Made by a program: the position numbers and the translations under genes. From Rhizobium freirei PRF 81 (GTDB lineage: Bacteria > Pseudomonadota > Alphaproteobacteria > Rhizobiales > Rhizobiaceae): DNA of 64,000 nt. Below the pieces are notes generated by a model that saw only the letters and a list, made by a program, of their open reading frames with translations, had not been told where the DNA came from and made no database searches. The DNA lies in the NCBI RefSeq assembly GCF_000359745.1, contig NZ_AQHN01000061.1:227558-291557 (forward strand), read 5' to 3'. Position 1 is the stretch's first letter. Each line of letters begins with the position of its first letter. Below are positions 47,407 through 56,289 of the stretch, piece after piece.

Positions 47407-49040
47407 TGTGGCGGAGGAGTTGGAATGTCTTCTGTCTGGCAAAGTAGAAATGTCCGCTTGGCCGCCACGCGGCACAACGACCAGCCACGATCTGATCGGC
47501 TGATCCGGTTGCAAGATCAGATCGGGGCGGGTGATAATTACGCCCCTTCGGCTTTAGCTTTGAGACTATCCGATCGATATGTCACTCCGCAGCTTGTCGC
47601 CGCGACAGCGCTTTCTCCCGCCGCGCAATCACCGCCTGATCACTCATGAAGTCCTTCCGCCGGCCTGGCCCACGAGCACGTTTGACGTAGCCATTCTTGT
47701 CGCTGTTGCTCTTCACCTTCGGCTTGTCCTGCTGCTCCTGGCGCTCCTTGATATAGGCAAGAACATCACCCAACCGCTTGTTCTCGGTGATCGCCGCATG
47801 CGTCACCCGCTGATCCTTGTCGAACACGGTGTAGGGCAGGGAATACCCCTGCCAACGCACCTCCAGCCGACCGTCCGCATAAGCATAGGTCTCGACATAG
47901 CGACCCACCAGACCGCGCGTCACCTCGGTCTCCTCCAGCATGATCCGCTGGCGCTCGAACGAAAACGTCAGCTGCGATCCGACATAACGCTGCTCGCGCT
48001 TACACAGGATCTCCGTCAACCGATCCGGCGCCAGATTCAGTGGCCGGTGCAGGTTGTCCGGGCGGGCAGGGACGATTGCAAATCGCGCATTGTAGTCCTC
48101 CATGAAGCCCGGCAAGAACGCATTGCCAGCCTCCATGGTGTCGATGCCAGAAAGCCTGAGCTCCTTGACCAGCCGGTCCTGCAGCGTCCGGTTCATCCGC
48201 TCGACCCGACCCTTGGCCTGGCTCGAATTTGCACAAAGAATCTCAATGTTTAGTTCCGAGAGTGCCCGCCCGAACTGCGTCATGCCCTGGCCACCCTTGG
48301 CATCCTTCTTCGCCACCCGGAACACCGAGTGCTTGTCCGAATAAAAGGCGATCGGTGCGCCGTGCCGCTTCAGATAGAGCTCCAGCGCCTCGAAGTAAGT
48401 GAAGGCGCTTTCCGAACGAACAAAGCGCAACTGCATCAGCTTGCCGGTCGCATCGTCGACGAACACCAGCAGCGAACACGGCGGTCCGCGGTCCTCGAAC
48501 CAACGGTGCTCGGAGCCGTCGATCTGCACCAGCTCACCATAGGCTTCGCGCCGCAGCCGCGGTTGATGAAACGTCCGCCGCTGCTTGCGCGACAGCCAGA
48601 GGCCGGCATCCACCATCCAGCTTCGAAGCGTCTCGCGTGACACCCGCAAGCCATCGCGCTCGGCAAGCTTCTCGGCCGCCAGCGTCGGCCCGAAATCCGC
48701 ATAGCGCTCACGAACCAGCGTCACCGCGTAATCGCGAACGCCATCACAAATCCGATTGTTCGACGGCCGGCCGATCGCCTTGTGCCGGATCGACGCCGCA
48801 CCGCCAGTGCTGATCCGATCCAGAAGACGACGGACCTGGCGCGTGCTCAGATCAAGCACATGCGCCGCCGACACCAGCGTCATGCGGCCGGCGATCACCT
48901 TCGACAAAATCTCGATCCGCTGCAGATCGCGCTCGCTCATCGCAATCAGTCCCATCCGCAATCTCCCAGGTCATCAAAAACCCGGGGAGAGTGACATTCC
49001 AACTTTGCAAAAACAGGACACTTCAACTTTGCGGCTACAT
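47407..49040 (-). mobile_element. Insertion sequence, ISNCY/IS1202-like, complete
   Basis: A transposase gene between terminal inverted repeats. The left end begins TGTGGCGGAGGAGTTGG; the right end, read inward, begins TGTAGCCGCAAAGTTG. These align at 17 of 23 positions. Each end also holds two copies of a subterminal unit close to GCAAAGTTGRAATGTC (47414-47429, 47439-47454; 48994-49009, 49018-49033 inverted). A 5-bp target duplication TCCAT flanks the element (47402-47406 and 49041-49045). Because GCTACA precedes the left copy and also ends the element, an 11-12 bp duplication is a second reading. Family assignment is from the transposase. Confidence 0.8.
47582..48961 (-). CDS. ISNCY-family transposase
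   Basis: 459 residues. An N-terminal helix-turn-helix pair (LSKVIAGRMTLVSAAHVLDLSTRQVRRLLDR) precedes an rve-like DDE integrase core. The acidic residues are in QIDGSEHRWFEDRG, in FYSDKHSVF and in SSQAKGRVERMNRTLQ. The C-terminal part ends in a basic tail. No frameshift or internal stop is visible, so the element may be active. Starts at 48961 and 48955 are both possible. Confidence 0.9.
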   Translation of the reverse strand: MRMGLIAMSERDLQRIEILSKVIAGRMTLVSAAHVLDLSTRQVRRLLDRISTGGAASIRHKAIGRPSNNRICDGVRDYAVTLVRERYADFGPTLAAEKLAERDGLRVSRETLRSWMVDAGLWLSRKQRRTFHQPRLRREAYGELVQIDGSEHRWFEDRGPPCSLLVFVDDATGKLMQLRFVRSESAFTYFEALELYLKRHGAPIAFYSDKHSVFRVAKKDAKGGQGMTQFGRALSELNIEILCANSSQAKGRVERMNRTLQDRLVKELRLSGIDTMEAGNAFLPGFMEDYNARFAIVPARPDNLHRPLNLAPDRLTEILCKREQRYVGSQLTFSFERQRIMLEETEVTRGLVGRYVETYAYADGRLEVRWQGYSLPYTVFDKDQRVTHAAITENKRLGDVLAYIKERQEQQDKPKVKSNSDKNGYVKRARGPGRRKDFMSDQAVIARREKALSRRQAAE

Positions 49041-49114
49041 CCATTTATCAGATAAGATAGATTATGGAACTAAAACCGATATCAGCTTTGCGCTTAGGCA
49101 GAGGATTTTCGATG
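49041..49114. other. Right flank of the insertion sequence
   Basis: A short AT-rich segment between the target duplication and the end of the SRPBCC gene; nothing recognisable. Confidence 0.4.
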
Positions 49115-49594
49115 TCATTCCAGATAGTTGGCGAGATTCTCCAACGTCGATTTCAAGCCCTCGTCGTGGTCTTCCTCGCTGATCCCGTACGGAACGTTCT
49201 CGCAAATTATCGTGACGTTTGTGCCGGCTGATACTTCGGCCAAGGACCAGGTCATGATCATCGTCCCGCTAAATGCCGCATCGTCGGATTCAAAATCCAC
49301 CGCCTGAACGATACGTTCGTCAGGAACGATTTCGAGAAACCGGCCGGAAACGATATCGGTATGCTCGGACGACTTTCCAGGCGTCGAATGATCCAGCGCA
49401 TTGTAGCTCAGCGCAAGTCGATAGCTGCCGCCTTGGCGCGGCTCAAACGCTATGATGCGGCCCGTCATGCCCTTGGGTGGAAGCCAGGAGATCAAGGCCT
49501 CGGGATTGATAAATGCTTGAGAGATTGCTCGCGGCTTTGCGCGGATAACTCTGGACGCCGTGTCGGTACGCTTCGCGCCGGAAATCTTGTTCAT
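49115..49594 (-). CDS. SRPBCC-domain protein (AHSA1/START-like)
   Basis: 159 residues of the helix-grip fold: ASRVIRAKPRAISQAFINPEALISWLPPKGMTG at the N-terminus, GGSYRLALSYN, a VSGRFLEIVPDERIVQAVDFES core, and a C-terminal helix (EEDHDEGLKSTLENLANYLE). Members bind small hydrophobic ligands, but the ligand here is unknown. The ATG at 49594 follows AAAGGAGGATGCG. Confidence 0.87.
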   Translation of the reverse strand: MNKISGAKRTDTASRVIRAKPRAISQAFINPEALISWLPPKGMTGRIIAFEPRQGGSYRLALSYNALDHSTPGKSSEHTDIVSGRFLEIVPDERIVQAVDFESDDAAFSGTMIMTWSLAEVSAGTNVTIICENVPYGISEEDHDEGLKSTLENLANYLE

Positions 49595-49657
49595 CGCATC
49601 CTCCTTTGCATTGTCCCCGGACAATCCGAAGGACGCAGCCGGCGCTGGTTGCGGCCT

Positions 49658-50149
49658 TCAGCTTGCCTTGATGCGGATTACCTTTGCCCCGATCTTTTCC
49701 GCCAGCAGCGTCGGATTGCAGACGAAAATGCTGTCCGGCCGTCCGGCGGCACACCAGACCTGATCGTAAGCCAGAAGATGTTCGTCGATGAAGACCGGCA
49801 GCTCGACGAGATGGCCGATCGGGCCGACGCCGCCGATCGCGAAGCCGGTTTCGTCGCGTACGCGGTCGATATCGGCGCGTTTCAGCCGAATTCCATAGGT
49901 CACCGCAATGTAGCCCGTATCGGCATTATGCGCGCCGGAGACGAGAAGCAGCGTTAGTTGGTACGTATCGGCATTGACGAAGACCAGCGATTTGACGATC
50001 TGTCCGACGACGCATCCTGCCGCTTTCGCCGCCTCTTCCGCCGTTCGCGTCGATTGCTCCATGCGCTTGATCGAGATGTCGAGACCCAGATTGCGCGCCG
50101 CAAGTTCGACGCGTTCGAGGCTCGAAAGCTTCCGGCCGTCTTCGCTCAT
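49658..50149 (-). CDS. YbaK/EbsC-type aminoacyl-tRNA deacylase family protein
   Basis: 163 residues of the YbaK fold, which removes misacylated amino acids from tRNA in trans. Landmarks are EEAAKAAGCVVGQIVKSLVFV with the conserved lysine, LVSGAHNADTG and FAIGGVGPIGHLVELPVFIDE. Which tRNA it edits cannot be told. Its start overlaps the MBL gene stop as ATGA; with tatD and metG upstream this forms a tRNA- and nucleic-acid-related gene string. Confidence 0.87.
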   Translation of the reverse strand: MSEDGRKLSSLERVELAARNLGLDISIKRMEQSTRTAEEAAKAAGCVVGQIVKSLVFVNADTYQLTLLLVSGAHNADTGYIAVTYGIRLKRADIDRVRDETGFAIGGVGPIGHLVELPVFIDEHLLAYDQVWCAAGRPDSIFVCNPTLLAEKIGAKVIRIKAS

Positions 50150-50973
50150 AGATCGTCATCCTCCACGTCGAGCTCGATCTGCATCTGATCGTAAGCCGGC
50201 TCGACATGGTCGGGCGTCTCCGCCAGCACGGTCTCATAATCGAGCGGCGTATGCATGTGGGTCAATATGGCATGCTTCGGCTTCAGCCGTTCGATCCAGC
50301 CGAGCGATTGCTCCAGCGACAGGTGGCTCGGATGCGGCCGATATTGCAGGGCGTCGATGATCAGGACGTCGAGATTTTCAACTCTTTCTATCGATTCCGG
50401 CGGGAAGTCGCTGATATCGCTGCAATAAGCAAGTTTGCCGATACGGAAGCCGAGCGAGTGGATGTCGCCATGGACCTGCTTGTGCGGCCAGAAGCGGATC
50501 GGCCCGCCTGCCCCGTCGATGGTAAAGCTTTCTTCCATGCTTTCTATCAGCACCGGCCGGACGATCGGTGGATAGCTGCTTCCGGGCGGCGTTTCCAGGC
50601 AATAGCGGAAGCCCTCGCGGATGCGATCCATGGTCGGTGGATCGGCGTAGATCGGGATGCGCTCATTCGAGATGTGGAAATAGCCGCGCAGATCGTCGAT
50701 GCCGTGAATATGGTCGGCATGGGCGTGGGTATAAAGCACCGCGTCGATGGAGCTGACGCCGGCATGGATCATCTGTTCGCGAAAATCCGGGCCGGTATCG
50801 ATGACGACGGTGGTGATGCCGCCATCCGGCGCGATCTGCTCCACGAGGAAGGCCGCGCGCGTGCGGCGGTTCTTGGCGTTCCTGGGATCGCAGGCACCCC
50901 AATCGCCTGTGATGCGCGGCACGCCCGGCGACGAGGAACAGCCCAGTATGGTGAAGCGCCGCCGATGTGTCAC
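50146..50973 (-). CDS. Metallo-beta-lactamase-fold hydrolase (PhnP-like)
   Basis: 275 residues. The zinc-binding signature THAHADHIHGIDDL lies near residue 80. An aspartate lies in YCSDISDFPPES, and the closing histidines are in HPSHLSLEQ and AILTHMHTPLDY. The N-terminal ILGCSSSPGVPRITGDWGACDP segment is typical of the PhnP-like group associated with tatD in alphaproteobacteria. The substrate is probably a cyclic phosphodiester or nucleotide but is not established. It lies five bases after tatD. Confidence 0.88.
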   Translation of the reverse strand: MTHRRRFTILGCSSSPGVPRITGDWGACDPRNAKNRRTRAAFLVEQIAPDGGITTVVIDTGPDFREQMIHAGVSSIDAVLYTHAHADHIHGIDDLRGYFHISNERIPIYADPPTMDRIREGFRYCLETPPGSSYPPIVRPVLIESMEESFTIDGAGGPIRFWPHKQVHGDIHSLGFRIGKLAYCSDISDFPPESIERVENLDVLIIDALQYRPHPSHLSLEQSLGWIERLKPKHAILTHMHTPLDYETVLAETPDHVEPAYDQMQIELDVEDDDL

Positions 50974-50977
50974 GCCA

Positions 50978-51760
50978 TCAGACCTTTGTCATCTTGGAGA
51001 AGCAGCGGAAGGCGTTCGCCGTAGTGATTTCGGCGATCTCGCCCATGCTGACGCCGATCGTATCGGCCAGCACTTCGGCGGTATTGACGACGTAGGATGG
51101 CTCGTTGCGTTTGCCGCGCCAGCGCTTCGGCGCCAGATACGGCGCGTCGGTTTCGACCAGCAGCCGATCATGCGGGATCGTCTTGGCGATGTCGCGCAGT
51201 TCCTCCGACTTCGGGAAGGTCAGGATGCCGGAAAAGGAAATATAGCCGCCCAGTTCCACGCCTGTGCGGGCAAGGGCAGGGCCGGCGGAGAAGCAATGGA
51301 GGATGAAGGGGAAAGCCCCCTTCCCTGTTTCTTCGGTCAGAATCGCGGCCATGTCCTCGTCGGCGCTGCGGCTATGGATGACCAGCGGCAGCTGCGTTTC
51401 GCGCGCGGCCGCAATATGGCGCAGGAAGCCTGTCTTCTGGTCCGCTGGATTGACGGTATCGTAGAAGTAATCGAGACCCGCCTCGCCGATTGCGACGATT
51501 TTCTCGTGCTGATTTGCCAGCCGCACGAGATCCTCGGTCTGGATGTCCAGCTCCTGATCGGCGCTGTTCGGATGCGTACCGACCGAGCAGAAAACCGACG
51601 GATAGCGCTCGGTAAGCGCAAGCAATCCATCGAGCTTCCTGACCTTGGTCGAGATAGTGACCATCTGCTTGACGCCGACGTCGTGGGCGCGCGCGACGAT
51701 CGCGTCGCGCTCCTCCTCGAAATCGGCAAAATCCAGATGGCAGTGCGTGTCCATCAGCAT
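50978..51760 (-). CDS. tatD: TatD-family metal-dependent hydrolase
   Basis: 260 residues of the TIM-barrel TatD DNase family. The metal-binding DTHCHLDFADF opens the protein; an EAGLDYFYD motif lies near residue 92, and LLVETDAPYLAPKRWRGKRNEP near 200 is the C-terminal signature. TatD enzymes act as 3'-5' exonucleases on DNA. It sits directly after metG on the same strand, a widely conserved pairing. Confidence 0.93.
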   Translation of the reverse strand: MLMDTHCHLDFADFEEERDAIVARAHDVGVKQMVTISTKVRKLDGLLALTERYPSVFCSVGTHPNSADQELDIQTEDLVRLANQHEKIVAIGEAGLDYFYDTVNPADQKTGFLRHIAAARETQLPLVIHSRSADEDMAAILTEETGKGAFPFILHCFSAGPALARTGVELGGYISFSGILTFPKSEELRDIAKTIPHDRLLVETDAPYLAPKRWRGKRNEPSYVVNTAEVLADTIGVSMGEIAEITTANAFRCFSKMTKV

Positions 51761-51768
51761 GGAAAACC

Positions 51769-53322
51769 TTATTCGGCAGTCGGTGCGACATAGCGCGGGA
51801 AGACCGGCTTCGGCGCTTCCAGCGGCGTTCCGGCAATGAGGCGGCCCGCCTCACCGAGCGCCGCGAAATCGCGCCTGTCGGCCGGGATGGCGATGAGATC
51901 CAGCAGCTTGCCCGAGGATTCCGGCATGAAGGGCTGCAGCAGAATGCCGATCTGGCGCACGACATCCGCCGTGACGTAGAGCACGGTCGCCATGCGGGCA
52001 GGATCGGTCTTCTTCAGCGCCCAGGGCTCCTGGCTCGCGAAATAGCGGTCGGTCTCGGAGACCACTGCGATGATTGAGGCAAGGGCGCGATGGATGAGCT
52101 GCTTGCCCATGTCTTCGCGCGTCGAGGCGAGCAATCCATCTGCCTGCGCGAGAAGCGCCTTGTCCTCGTCGGTCAGCTGACCGCATTCGGGGATCTGGCC
52201 ATCGCAATTCTTGACGATCATCGACAGCGAGCGGCTGGCGAGGTTGCCGATGCCATTGGCAAGGTCGGAGTTGATGCGCGTGCCGATCGCCTCTTCGCTA
52301 TAGCTGCCGTCCTGGCCGAAGGAGACTTCGCGCAGGAAGAAATAGCGCACCTGGTCAAGGCCGAAATGGTTCACGAGGTTGACCGGATCGACGACGTTGC
52401 CGAGCGACTTCGACATCTTCTCGCCCTTGTTGAGCAGGAAGCCGTGGGCATAGACGCGCTTCGGCAGCGGCAGCTTCGCCGACATCAGGAAGGCCGGCCA
52501 GTAGACGGCGTGGAAGCGGATGATGTCCTTGCCGATGATATGCAGGTCGGCCGGCCAGTATTTCGCTCTCGGATTGTTCCGATCTTCGAGGTAGCCCGTT
52601 GCGGTCAGATAGTTCGTCAGCGCGTCGACCCAGACATACATCACATGAGCCGGGTCGTTCGGCACCTTGATGCCCCAGTCGAACGTAGTGCGCGAGACGG
52701 AAAGATCCTTCAAGCCCGACTTGACGAAGGAGATGACTTCATTGCGGCGCTCAGCCGGTCCGATGAAGTCCGGATTTTCCTCATAATGCTTCAGCAGCTT
52801 GTCCTGGTATTCGGAAAGCTTGAAGAAATAGCTTTCCTCCTGCACCCATTCGACGGGCGTGCCCTGCGGTCCGTAGCGCACGCCATCGGCGCGCAGCTCG
52901 GTTTCGTTTTCCTGGTAGTAGGCTTCGTCGCGCACCGAATACCAGCCGGCATAGGAATCCTTGTAGATGTCGCCGGCATCGGCCATCAGGTTCCATATGT
53001 TCTGCGAGGTTTCATGGTGACGCGGCTGCGTCGTGCGGATGAAGTCGTCGTTGGACGAATTCAGCAGCTTGCCCATCGCCTGGAATTCGTCGGAATTGCG
53101 ATTGGCGAGCCGCTGCGGTTCCAGGCCCTCGGCGCGTGCCGTCTGCTGCATCTTCTGACCGTGTTCGTCCGTCCCCGTAAGGAAGAAGACGTCGAGCCCA
53201 TCCAGGCGCTGGAATCGCGCCATGGCATCGGTGGCAATCAGCTCATAGGCGTGGCCGATATGTGGCTTGCCGTTGGGATAGGCGATTGCGGTGGTGATGT
53301 AGAATGGGGTCTTTTCGGTCAT
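51769..53322 (-). CDS. metG: Methionyl-tRNA synthetase
   Basis: 517 residues; a class I synthetase. The HIGH-type motif is in [17 protein letters not shown] near residue 20 and the KMSKS motif in [14 protein letters not shown] near 300. The anticodon-binding helical domain follows. The C-terminal dimerisation domain found in E. coli is absent, as is usual for alphaproteobacteria. The ATG at 53322 is preferred over an upstream TTG. In related genomes holB usually lies just upstream; here a TauE-type gene is inserted between them. Confidence 0.96.
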   Translation of the reverse strand: MTEKTPFYITTAIAYPNGKPHIGHAYELIATDAMARFQRLDGLDVFFLTGTDEHGQKMQQTARAEGLEPQRLANRNSDEFQAMGKLLNSSNDDFIRTTQPRHHETSQNIWNLMADAGDIYKDSYAGWYSVRDEAYYQENETELRADGVRYGPQGTPVEWVQEESYFFKLSEYQDKLLKHYEENPDFIGPAERRNEVISFVKSGLKDLSVSRTTFDWGIKVPNDPAHVMYVWVDALTNYLTATGYLEDRNNPRAKYWPADLHIIGKDIIRFHAVYWPAFLMSAKLPLPKRVYAHGFLLNKGEKMSKSLGNVVDPVNLVNHFGLDQVRYFFLREVSFGQDGSYSEEAIGTRINSDLANGIGNLASRSLSMIVKNCDGQIPECGQLTDEDKALLAQADGLLASTREDMGKQLIHRALASIIAVVSETDRYFASQEPWALKKTDPARMATVLYVTADVVRQIGILLQPFMPESSGKLLDLIAIPADRRDFAALGEAGRLIAGTPLEAPKPVFPRYVAPTAE

Positions 53323-53571
53323 ATCGGGCAAGGGTCCGTTTTTACGGTTGCGTCTTTATCATGCGTGCTCCGCTCGCTTTAGCGCATGTTTGCCGGGAGC
53401 GAAACACCAAGTTTCGCGGGTGCAACATTCCAATGTCCGGAAGCGGGCGTTGCTTGACTCACTCCCGCCTCACCTTTACCCCTTCGAAGGATCGGAGTGC
53501 AGGACAGGGATGGCCGTGAATTTGAGAGAGTTTTTTTTGAGCCTGTCCGGCGGCTTCAAGAGGCCGCTGCC

Positions 53572-54372
53572 TTGAATTTGATCAGTTCCTATCAGCCGCT
53601 TTATTCCTTTTCCGGCTTCTTTGTCGGCATGCTGGTCGGCATTACCGGCGTTGGCGGCGGGTCGCTGATGACGCCGTTGCTGGTGCTGCTGTTCGGCGTC
53701 CATCCCGCGACCGCCGTCGGCACCGACCTGCTTTATGCCGCGATCACCAAGACGGCTGGAACGGCCGTGCACGGCATTCACGGGCGCGTCAATTGGAGGG
53801 TCGTCGGGCTGCTGGCTTCCGGCAGCGTACCGGCGGCTTTGGCCATGCTCTGGATCATGGCCGGCGTCAATCGCGAAAGCCCTGCGGTCGCTCATGCCAT
53901 CACCCTTTCCCTCGGCTGTCTTCTGCTTCTGACGGCGCTCATGCTGATCTTCCGCGGGCAGATCCTCGAAGCCATACGGAAATGGCGAGGCGAGCGCGGG
54001 ACGCTGGCGCCGCGCACCATTGCACTGATGACGATCGTTCTTGGTCTTGCGCTCGGCACTCTCGTGACCATGACCTCGGTCGGAGCCGGTGCGCTCGGCG
54101 TCACGGTGCTGCTGGTTCTCTATCCGCAAACCGATGTCCGCGAGATTGTCGGCTCTGACATCGTCCATGCTGTGCCGCTGACCCTGATCGGTGGCATGGG
54201 TTATTGGTTTATCGGCGAAATCAATTGGTCGATGCTGTTTGCTCTGCTGGTCGGATCCATCCCCGGCATCGTCGCAGGCAGCCTGCTGGCGCCGCGCTTG
54301 CATGAGCGGTCCGTGCGCCTCATCCTTGCCGTTACGCTCGCCATCGTCGCCTGGAAGCTGATCCTTCCCTGA
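53572..54372 (+). CDS. TauE/SafE-family sulfite exporter-like membrane protein
   Basis: 266 residues with about seven to eight membrane helices. The family motif VGITGVGGGSLMTPLLVLLFGVHPATAVGTDLLYAA is near the N-terminus, with a second repeat (TMTSVGAGALGVTVLLVLYP) near residue 160. Members carry sulfite, sulfonates or other anions. The TTG at 53572 after AAGAGG gives the usual N-terminus; a GTG at 53497 is possible. It is opposite in strand to metG and holB and interrupts their usual order. Confidence 0.85.
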   Translation: MNLISSYQPLYSFSGFFVGMLVGITGVGGGSLMTPLLVLLFGVHPATAVGTDLLYAAITKTAGTAVHGIHGRVNWRVVGLLASGSVPAALAMLWIMAGVNRESPAVAHAITLSLGCLLLLTALMLIFRGQILEAIRKWRGERGTLAPRTIALMTIVLGLALGTLVTMTSVGAGALGVTVLLVLYPQTDVREIVGSDIVHAVPLTLIGGMGYWFIGEINWSMLFALLVGSIPGIVAGSLLAPRLHERSVRLILAVTLAIVAWKLILP

Positions 54373-54425
54373 CGCCACTGCAGGAAATGGGCGTCGCGGC
54401 TGCTGCTCAGATCTGCCTCATCAAC

Positions 54426-55457
54426 CTATGCTGATAGCTGTTGCTTGAGCTCGGCGAGAATGGTGATGAGGGTCTGCTTCCGATCGAGATTGTACGCCTG
54501 CGATATGTTGATGCGCTCGGTGGTCTCAGAATGGAGACGGGCCAGTCGTTCGGCTGCGGTAACGGAGCCGTCCAATGCTGCCGCCCTCGCGCGCTCGGTG
54601 ATGTCGTCGCCGATATGCGAGAGGAAGAAGCCGAAGATCGTGTCGCTGTCCTTGCCGGAAAGCGCGTCGGCGAGGCGGTGCATCGCCCTGCGGGCAGCCG
54701 GCCCGTCGGCCGAAAGCACCTGCCGATAGGCGTCGATGATCTCGCAGCCGCCATAATTCAGGAGCTTGAGCGCCTCGCTGACGCTGCCCTTGGCCGCTGC
54801 CAGCAATTCGCTCCCCTGCCCGGGCGGCACGCCGAGATTTTCGAGAGCGGAACGCAGGGCCGTGTCTCCCAGCGGCGCGAGTTTCAACGGCAGGCAACGC
54901 GAACGGATCGTCGGCAACAGCCGGCCCGGCGCATGCGAGAGGACGAGGAACAGCGCGCGCTTCGGCGGCTCCTCGAGGATTTTCAGGATGGCATTGGCGG
55001 CGTTGCGGTTGAGGTCGTCGGCTGGGTCGATGATGACGATGCGCCAGTTGCCGGTCCCCGAGGTCTGCGAAAAGAACTTTCCGGCACGTCGCACCTCATC
55101 CACGGTAATCGCAGACTTCACCTTGCCGGTCTTGTCGTCGACGGGACGGGACAGATGCAGCAGATTGTGGGACGCCCCGCCGGAAATCTGCCGACTGATG
55201 ACGGAAGCCGGGTTGGGATCTGCCATGATCTCCGGCGCGGACGATGGATCCGGGTGCGAAAGAACGTGATTGGCGAAGCGAAAGGCGAGCGTCGCCTTGC
55301 CGATCCCTTCCGGTCCTTCGATCAGAACGGCGTGATGGCCTTTGCCCGAGCGATAGGACTGGGCGAGGAACGCTTCCGCCTCCTCATGGCCGAAGAGCTT
55401 GGGATTGTCCTGCGGCGGAATTGCGCCGTCGAGAACGCCTGGCCGTTCCTCGCTCAT
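54426..55457 (-). CDS. holB: DNA polymerase III subunit delta'
   Basis: 343 residues; part of the clamp loader. The AAA+ fold begins with [25 protein letters not shown]; the Walker A is GPEGIGKAT, with alanine in the usual Ser position before Thr, fitting a non-hydrolysing delta' subunit. [27 protein letters not shown] near residue 160 is the arginine-finger SRC motif. The ATG at 55457 overlaps the tmk stop as ATGA; the frame further upstream is a shadow of tmk. Confidence 0.93.
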   Translation of the reverse strand: MSEERPGVLDGAIPPQDNPKLFGHEEAEAFLAQSYRSGKGHHAVLIEGPEGIGKATLAFRFANHVLSHPDPSSAPEIMADPNPASVISRQISGGASHNLLHLSRPVDDKTGKVKSAITVDEVRRAGKFFSQTSGTGNWRIVIIDPADDLNRNAANAILKILEEPPKRALFLVLSHAPGRLLPTIRSRCLPLKLAPLGDTALRSALENLGVPPGQGSELLAAAKGSVSEALKLLNYGGCEIIDAYRQVLSADGPAARRAMHRLADALSGKDSDTIFGFFLSHIGDDITERARAAALDGSVTAAERLARLHSETTERINISQAYNLDRKQTLITILAELKQQLSA

Positions 55458-56137
55458 TGCGCCGCTTCCGGTGTCTCGGCACCAATATTTGCTGAAGGCC
55501 CGAGCCGCTGGTCGACGATTACAGCAATTTCCTCGGCGATCTTGTCTTCCGTACGCTGCGCGTCGATGACATGGCAGCGTTCCGGCTCGCGCGCCGCGAT
55601 ATCGAGAAAGGCCTCCCGGCGCTTCTCGTGGGTCTGCAGCTCTTCCTTTTCGAAGCGATCCGGTGCAGCGACCGCAGCTGCGCGTTTGCGCGCCCGTTCG
55701 AGCCCGATCTCGGCGGGAATGTCGAGGATCAGGGTACAATCGGGAACGACGCCGTTGACGGCAACCCTCTGCAAGGCCTCGATGTAGTCGGGTTCGAGAT
55801 TGCCGGTCACCCCCTGGTAGACGCGCGACGAATCCATGAAGCGATCGCAGAGGACGATGGTGCCGCGCGCCAATGCCGGACGGATGATTTCCTCGACATG
55901 ATCATTGCGCGCCGCGGCGAATAGAATGGCCTCCATCCGCGTGCCGAATATTTCAGCGGCTCCGGACAGCAATACGTGGCGGACAGCTTCGGCGCCCGGA
56001 GACCCACCCGGCTCGCGTGTCACAAGCACGTCGTGGCCGCGTTCGCGCAAGCGTTCCGCCAGTCGGCGAATCTGCGTGGATTTACCGGCCCCTTCCCCGC
56101 CTTCGAAGCTTACGAATAATCCGTTTGCATCAGCCAA
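55454..56137 (-). CDS. tmk: Thymidylate kinase
   Basis: 227 residues. The P-loop is [18 protein letters not shown] at residues 12-19; [15 protein letters not shown] follows near residue 39 and the [13 protein letters not shown] segment near 97. It phosphorylates dTMP to dTDP. Its stop overlaps the holB start, coupling nucleotide supply and replication genes. Confidence 0.95.
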   Translation of the reverse strand: MADANGLFVSFEGGEGAGKSTQIRRLAERLRERGHDVLVTREPGGSPGAEAVRHVLLSGAAEIFGTRMEAILFAAARNDHVEEIIRPALARGTIVLCDRFMDSSRVYQGVTGNLEPDYIEALQRVAVNGVVPDCTLILDIPAEIGLERARKRAAAVAAPDRFEKEELQTHEKRREAFLDIAAREPERCHVIDAQRTEDKIAEEIAVIVDQRLGPSANIGAETPEAAQ

Positions 56138-56289
56138 TGATCATGTCCTGCACTTGTCGCCTGCCTGCCGCTTGGCAAGCGAAACCTATCCTGTTTAACC
56201 CAAGACATGCCGGCGTGGAACCGTGCATATATCGGTGCATCCCATTCTATATGGGGTGTGAACAGGGATTTCGCGAGCCAGACGCTCCC

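Noticed and set aside
45055..47514. A single 819-residue protein fusing an N-terminal extension to the Lnt-like domain
   Set aside because: The first 350 codons run antiphase through the TetR gene and the intergenic region. The TetR stop and the Lnt-like start overlap as ATGA, giving two separate genes.
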